A stretch of 64,000 bases of DNA, taken from the NCBI GenBank assembly GCA_945866125.1, contig CAMBFZ010000016.1, positions 1 through 64,000 on the forward strand, given 5' to 3'. Under the pieces are notes generated by a model. It did no database searches. It was not told the DNA's origin and saw only the letters and a program-made list of their open reading frames with translations. Shown in pieces: positions 60,751 through 64,000 of the stretch. How positions within the stretch are numbered: position 1 is the stretch's first letter; each line of letters starts with the position of its first letter. The translations under genes and the position numbers were made by a program. The DNA comes from Bordetella parapertussis (GTDB taxonomy: Bacteria > Pseudomonadota > Gammaproteobacteria > Burkholderiales > Burkholderiaceae_D).

Positions 60751-61992
60751 GTGAGCCGCCTGTCACGTGGCGCACTGCTGGCGTATGGCCTGTTCGGACT
60801 GCCTTTGGCCATGCTGGCGCTGCCGGTTTATGTGCTGGTACCGCAGCTGTACGCAAACCGCTTCGGGCTATCGCTGAGCGTCATCGGCAGTATGTTGTTA
60901 GTGGCCCGTGTGCTGGATGCTTGTATTGATCCGGCGCTGGGACTATGGATCGACCGGGCCAGATCGGCGCGGGGCTATGCGGGCTTTGTGCTGCTGTCTT
61001 TGCCGCTACTGATCGCCGGGTATCTGGCGCTGTTTCATCCGCCGCCAATGGCTGCGGCGTTGTTACTGTGGTGGTTTGGCGGCAGCCTGATGCTGGTGTA
61101 TGGGGGCTTCAGTCTGGCGACCATTGCGCACAATAGCTGGGGCGCGAGCCTCACTCAGGAGCGTGGCGAACGTGCTCGCTTGACTGCGATGCGCGAGGGC
61201 TGGGCACTGGTCGGTGTGATTCTGGCCGCTGCGGTGCCGTTCGTCGCGGGTTTGGACGCGCTCTCGGTGCTATTCGTGTGCGCCGTCACGCTGGCTGCGT
61301 GGGTGCTGCTGCGGATGGCGCCTCGCCCCGAGCCGGTGCCGGTGGTGCACCTGGATTGGCGGGCGTTGCTGGTGCCGTTTCGCAACCGGGCTTTTCGCTG
61401 GCTATTGGCAGTATTTGCCGCCAACGGAATTGCTGCGGCGATTCCGGCAACACTGTTTTTATTTTTTGCGACTGACCGTCTGCAACTGGGGCAGTTTTCC
61501 GGTTTATTTTTGGTGCTGTATTTCGTCGCAGCGGCCTGTGCGTTGCCACTTTGGGTGGCGCTGGCTGCACGCATCGGCGAGGCCTCTGCATGGCGGACAT
61601 CGATGCTGCTGGCGGTGGCGGCCTTTGTCTGGGTGGTGCAACTGGATGCCGGCGCGATGGCAGCCTTTGCAGCGATCTGCATCATCTCGGGTGCGGCGCT
61701 GGGTGCCGATCTGGCACTGCCGCCTGCGCTACTGGCTGGTGTCATTGGTGCGGCGGGTCATAGCGGTCAACGCGAAGGCGCGTATTTCGGCGCGTGGAGC
61801 TGGATGACGAAAATGAATCTGGCGCTGGCCGCTGGTATCGCACTGCCCTTGCTCGAATTACTGGGCTACACGCCAGGCAGTACGAACACAACTGGCACGC
61901 AGGCGCTTGGGATTGCTTACGCCTGGGTGCCATGCGGATTGAAATGTCTGGCTGCGCTGCTGTTGTGGCGGGCTCCATTGAAACACCTGTAA
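60751..61992 (+). CDS. MFS / GPH-type transporter
   Basis: The 413-residue protein has about twelve membrane helices. The start is GTG (SRLSRGALLAYGLFGLPLAML). DACIDPALGLWIDRARS is the loop 2-3 motif of the GPH/MFS_2 group. A large fraction of the second half is Ala/Leu-rich helices. Substrate is unknown; genes of this family accompany the same lipid cluster in other proteobacteria, so a lipid precursor or exported product is possible. Confidence 0.85.
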   Translation: MSRLSRGALLAYGLFGLPLAMLALPVYVLVPQLYANRFGLSLSVIGSMLLVARVLDACIDPALGLWIDRARSARGYAGFVLLSLPLLIAGYLALFHPPPMAAALLLWWFGGSLMLVYGGFSLATIAHNSWGASLTQERGERARLTAMREGWALVGVILAAAVPFVAGLDALSVLFVCAVTLAAWVLLRMAPRPEPVPVVHLDWRALLVPFRNRAFRWLLAVFAANGIAAAIPATLFLFFATDRLQLGQFSGLFLVLYFVAAACALPLWVALAARIGEASAWRTSMLLAVAAFVWVVQLDAGAMAAFAAICIISGAALGADLALPPALLAGVIGAAGHSGQREGAYFGAWSWMTKMNLALAAGIALPLLELLGYTPGSTNTTGTQALGIAYAWVPCGLKCLAALLLWRAPLKHL

Positions 61993-61999
61993 AGGAACG

Positions 62000-62548
62000 A
62001 TGATGCGTTTGATTATTTTGGCAGGTTCGGTACTACTGGCACTCTCCGGCTTACTTGCCGGATGCGGCACAACGGTGACGCCGTCGGACTACAAGGCAGA
62101 AAAGCCAGCACTCGATTTGAAGACGTATTTCAACGGCACTGTCGACGCCTGGGGCATTTTTCAGGACCGCTCCGGCAAGGTGGTCAAGCGCTTCACAGTT
62201 GTGATGCACTGTCATTGGGAAGGCGATGTCGGCACACTCGACGAGGACTTTACCTACTCGGATGGGACCACCCAAAAACGTATCTGGACCTTGAAAAAAA
62301 TCGGCGCCGATCGGTATACCGGCACCGCCTCTGATGTAGTCGGTGAGGCAGTCGGCTTGGTCGGTGGTAATGCGCTTCGGTGGCAATATGTGCTGGCGCT
62401 GCCGGTCGATGGGAACACTTACGAGATGCATTTTGACGATTGGATGTTTCAGATGGATGAGCGCGTGATGCTCAATCGCGCCGTGATGAGCAAATTCGGC
62501 ATACGGCTTGGTGAAGTCACGCTGTCGTTTACCAAGCGAGTCCCATGA
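62000..62548 (+). CDS. DUF3833 lipoprotein
   Basis: The 182-residue product has a lipoprotein signal with lipobox LLAGC (about residue 22). The mature part shows LKTYFNGTVDAWGIFQDRSG, MHCHWEGDVGTLDEDFTYSDG and YEMHFDDWMFQMDERVMLNR, all standard for DUF3833. It is a lipocalin-like beta protein of unknown ligand, probably outer-membrane attached. AAAGGA precedes the double ATG. The 3' end overlaps the SDR gene by 4 nt. Confidence 0.9.
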   Translation: MMRLIILAGSVLLALSGLLAGCGTTVTPSDYKAEKPALDLKTYFNGTVDAWGIFQDRSGKVVKRFTVVMHCHWEGDVGTLDEDFTYSDGTTQKRIWTLKKIGADRYTGTASDVVGEAVGLVGGNALRWQYVLALPVDGNTYEMHFDDWMFQMDERVMLNRAVMSKFGIRLGEVTLSFTKRVP

Positions 62549-63396
62549 TGCTGCAACGCGCACAGGCACCACTTTCTCCTCTGGCAAGCAGCACCACGCG
62601 ATTGCCAGTAACGCGAACGGGCTGGACAATGAACCCGCGCATTCACAGTTGGCGCAACCTGCGCGTTTGGGTGATCGGCGCGTCGAGCGGCATTGGCGCT
62701 GAGACCGCACGGCAACTGCTCGCGCAGGGTGCGCGGGTGGCGCTGTCTGCACGTAAGGCCAGCGCCTTACAGGCTACTGCCGATGGCTATGACAAGGCAC
62801 TGGTGCTGCCCTTGGATATTACGCACCATGCCGAGCTGCTTGCCGCGCGCGACACCCTGCTGGCGCAATGGCAGGGAATTGATCTGGTCCTGGTGGTCGC
62901 AGGCGCCTACAACGAAATGCGCGCAGATAGTTTTGATCTGGGCGTTGCCAACGCGCTGATTGATGTCAACCTGCGCGGCGTCTTTAACTGCCTCGATGCG
63001 GTGCTCCCGACGCTGCTGGCACAAGGCAGCGGCGGCATCGGCGTGGTCTCTTCCGTGGCCGGCTATTCCGGCTTGCCCAAGGCGCTGGTGTATGGCCCGA
63101 CCAAGGCGGCCTTGATTAATTTATGCGAGTCGCTTTATTTTGATTTGCACCCGCGTGGTAATGCGGTGTATCTAATCAATCCGGGCTTTGTCGAGACACC
63201 TGCAACGGCGGGTAATCAGTTTGCAATGCCGGCACTAATGCCTGCCGCGGACGCAGCAAAAGAAATTTTGCGCGGTATGGAAAATGGTCGCTTCCATATT
63301 CATTTTCCACGGCGCTTTACGAACTGGCTGCGGCTTGCCCGACTGCTGCCGTATCGCTGGTATTTTGCATTGATTCACAAGGTAACCGGTTTATGA
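62545..63396 (+). CDS. Short-chain dehydrogenase/reductase
   Basis: The 283-residue protein has a Rossmann fold with VWVIGASSGIGAETARQLL (cofactor motif G-A-S-S-G-I-G), VVAGAYNE, a catalytic SSVAGYSGLPKALVYGPTKAAL (Ser, Tyr-x3-Lys) and NPGFVETP. The C-terminal helix (LARLLPYRWYFALIHKV) is typical of the SDRs in these clusters. The ATG at 62545 is coupled to the DUF3833 stop; ATG at 62629 would give a more standard N-terminus. The substrate is not known. Confidence 0.9.
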   Translation: MMLQRAQAPLSPLASSTTRLPVTRTGWTMNPRIHSWRNLRVWVIGASSGIGAETARQLLAQGARVALSARKASALQATADGYDKALVLPLDITHHAELLAARDTLLAQWQGIDLVLVVAGAYNEMRADSFDLGVANALIDVNLRGVFNCLDAVLPTLLAQGSGGIGVVSSVAGYSGLPKALVYGPTKAALINLCESLYFDLHPRGNAVYLINPGFVETPATAGNQFAMPALMPAADAAKEILRGMENGRFHIHFPRRFTNWLRLARLLPYRWYFALIHKVTGL

Positions 63397-63836
63397 CAAA
63401 TCCACTTCAGCATCAAGCCAGTCTGAACCAGCTGGTTACATTTTTTGAGTCTATCGAAGCCGGCAATACGGCGCGGCTCTCACAGGTTTATACGGACGAT
63501 GTGTTTTTCAAAGACCCGTTCAATGAGGTGCGCGGCATCGCCGCCGTGGCGGGTATTTTTGAGCATATGTTTGTCCAAGTCGACGCGCCTCGGTTTGTGG
63601 TGACGGGGAGCGTATTGCAAGGCGATCAGGCGTTTTTAACCTGGGATTTTTTATTCCGGATGAAACGCTATTCCGGTGTCGAGCAATGCATACGAGGCGC
63701 CACCCATCTGCGTTTTGCGGCAGACGGGCGGGCAAATTTTCATCGTGATTATTGGGACGCGGCCGAGGAGCTGTACGAAAAACTACCGCTCTTGGGGTCG
63801 TTCATGCGATGGCTCAAGCGGCTGGCGCGCAGCTAA
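63393..63836 (+). CDS. SnoaL/NTF2-like protein
   Basis: The 147-residue protein has a cone-shaped alpha+beta fold: LNQLVTFFESIEAGNTARLSQVYTDDVFFKDPFNEVRG and TWDFLFRMKRYSGVEQCIRGATHLRFAADGR (each cited by its key part, VYTDDVFFKDPFNEVRG and GATHLRF). It carries no signal peptide. NTF2-like proteins of this subgroup are annotated as nuclear transport factor 2 family and occur beside the SDR gene in singlet-oxygen clusters. Its role is unknown. It overlaps the SDR gene by 4 nt and meets the next gene tail to tail. Confidence 0.88.
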   Translation: MTNPLQHQASLNQLVTFFESIEAGNTARLSQVYTDDVFFKDPFNEVRGIAAVAGIFEHMFVQVDAPRFVVTGSVLQGDQAFLTWDFLFRMKRYSGVEQCIRGATHLRFAADGRANFHRDYWDAAEELYEKLPLLGSFMRWLKRLARS

Positions 63837-64000
63837 GATTTGCTGCTTGTTTTGCGGCTGCGTGACGGCGGTATTTTAGCCTTGGCGGCAGATTTTGCCG
63901 GTGCGGCTTTAGTGGCTGACTTGGTCGCCGACTTGGCGGTAGATTTGCCCGCGGCTTTTTTAGCCGTTACCGGCGATTTGCGCGCTGGTTTTTTTGGTGT
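63833..64000 (-). CDS. Lys/Ala-rich histone H1-like protein, C-terminal part (cut by window edge)
   Basis: A minus-strand frame is open from the window edge to TAG at 63833 and encodes 55 residues dominated by K, A, S, T and P, with units such as AKKAAGK, AKSATK and AAPAKSAAK, ending RKTSSKS. Composition matches histone H1-like or AlgP-like tails that bind DNA nonspecifically. The N-terminal part is beyond the window, so the full protein may also be an unrelated domain carrying such a tail. It overlaps the NTF2-like stop by 3 bp. Confidence 0.6.
   Translation of the reverse strand, partial: TPKKPARKSPVTAKKAAGKSTAKSATKSATKAAPAKSAAKAKIPPSRSRKTSSKS

Noticed and set aside
1..64000. CRISPR arrays, tRNA/rRNA genes and intact insertion sequences
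   Set aside because: No regularly spaced repeats, cloverleaf-like sequences or transposase motifs were recognised by eye; a covariance-model scan would be decisive.

Overview
The window reads as chromosomal DNA of a betaproteobacterium, most likely order Burkholderiales. Three blocks point there: the complete aa3 cytochrome oxidase assembly block with its small DUF2970, twin-transmembrane and 35-residue accessory genes, ftsY-ftsE-ftsX-rpoH in that order, and fdx-coaD-rsmD next to a pair of M16 peptidases. An Oxalobacteraceae-like organism would fit, but the genus cannot be fixed from the sequence. Genes are densely packed, with many 1-4 nt overlaps.

1-10.8 kb, surface layer and cAMP signalling: a glycosyltransferase tail, a FkbM-like methyltransferase flanked by two identical terminator repeats, a 1204-residue S-layer/RTX-like protein with DUF4214 modules, then an operon encoding a periplasmic FecR-domain protein, a CHASE2 class III nucleotide cyclase and a TPR/outer-membrane barrel protein. 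A divergent Crp-type regulator follows. Two perfect TGTGA-N6-TCACA sites lie upstream of the S-layer gene and between the cyclase operon and the regulator gene. The region looks like a self-contained second-messenger circuit controlling the cell surface.

10.8-22.5 kb, glycan synthesis and export: a nearly gapless minus-strand operon with wzm and wzt (ABC-2 polysaccharide exporter), five GT4-type glycosyltransferase genes (one a double-domain fusion) and a DUF4214-methyltransferase, headed by a WecA-like initiating transferase gene. It probably makes an O-antigen or S-layer-associated glycan.

23-31 kb: ychF, then an accessory patch (possible gene remnant, GH71/99-like lipoprotein, Xre/RES toxin-antitoxin pair, PAS-PAS-GGDEF-EAL protein), then core fdx, coaD and rsmD.

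31-37.7 kb: two M16 peptidase homologues (one inactive), ftsY, ftsE, ftsX, and rpoH with a perfect CIRCE operator.

37.8-48.3 kb: the cytochrome c oxidase block on the minus strand (sco, ctaB, ctaA, a thioredoxin-like gene, surf1, ctaE, DUF2970, cox11, a 35-aa assembly protein, ctaD, ctaC), a DUF2244 gene and a bioC-like methyltransferase.

48.3-53.5 kb: comF, trmL, then a copper-handling module (PCuAC chaperone, CusF-like protein, multicopper oxidase, TolC-like outer membrane protein).

53.5-63.8 kb: a photo-oxidative stress and membrane-lipid island (diiron ferritin-like/desaturase-like protein, FeS-type photolyase, periplasmic glutathione peroxidase, FAD oxidoreductase, DUF1365, Cfa-type methyltransferase, chalcone-isomerase-like protein, transporter, DUF3833 lipoprotein, SDR, NTF2-like protein). 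It resembles the singlet-oxygen/light-induced clusters of other proteobacteria, but no regulator gene is present in the window. The right end cuts a Lys/Ala-rich histone-like gene. No tRNA, rRNA, CRISPR array or intact insertion sequence was seen.
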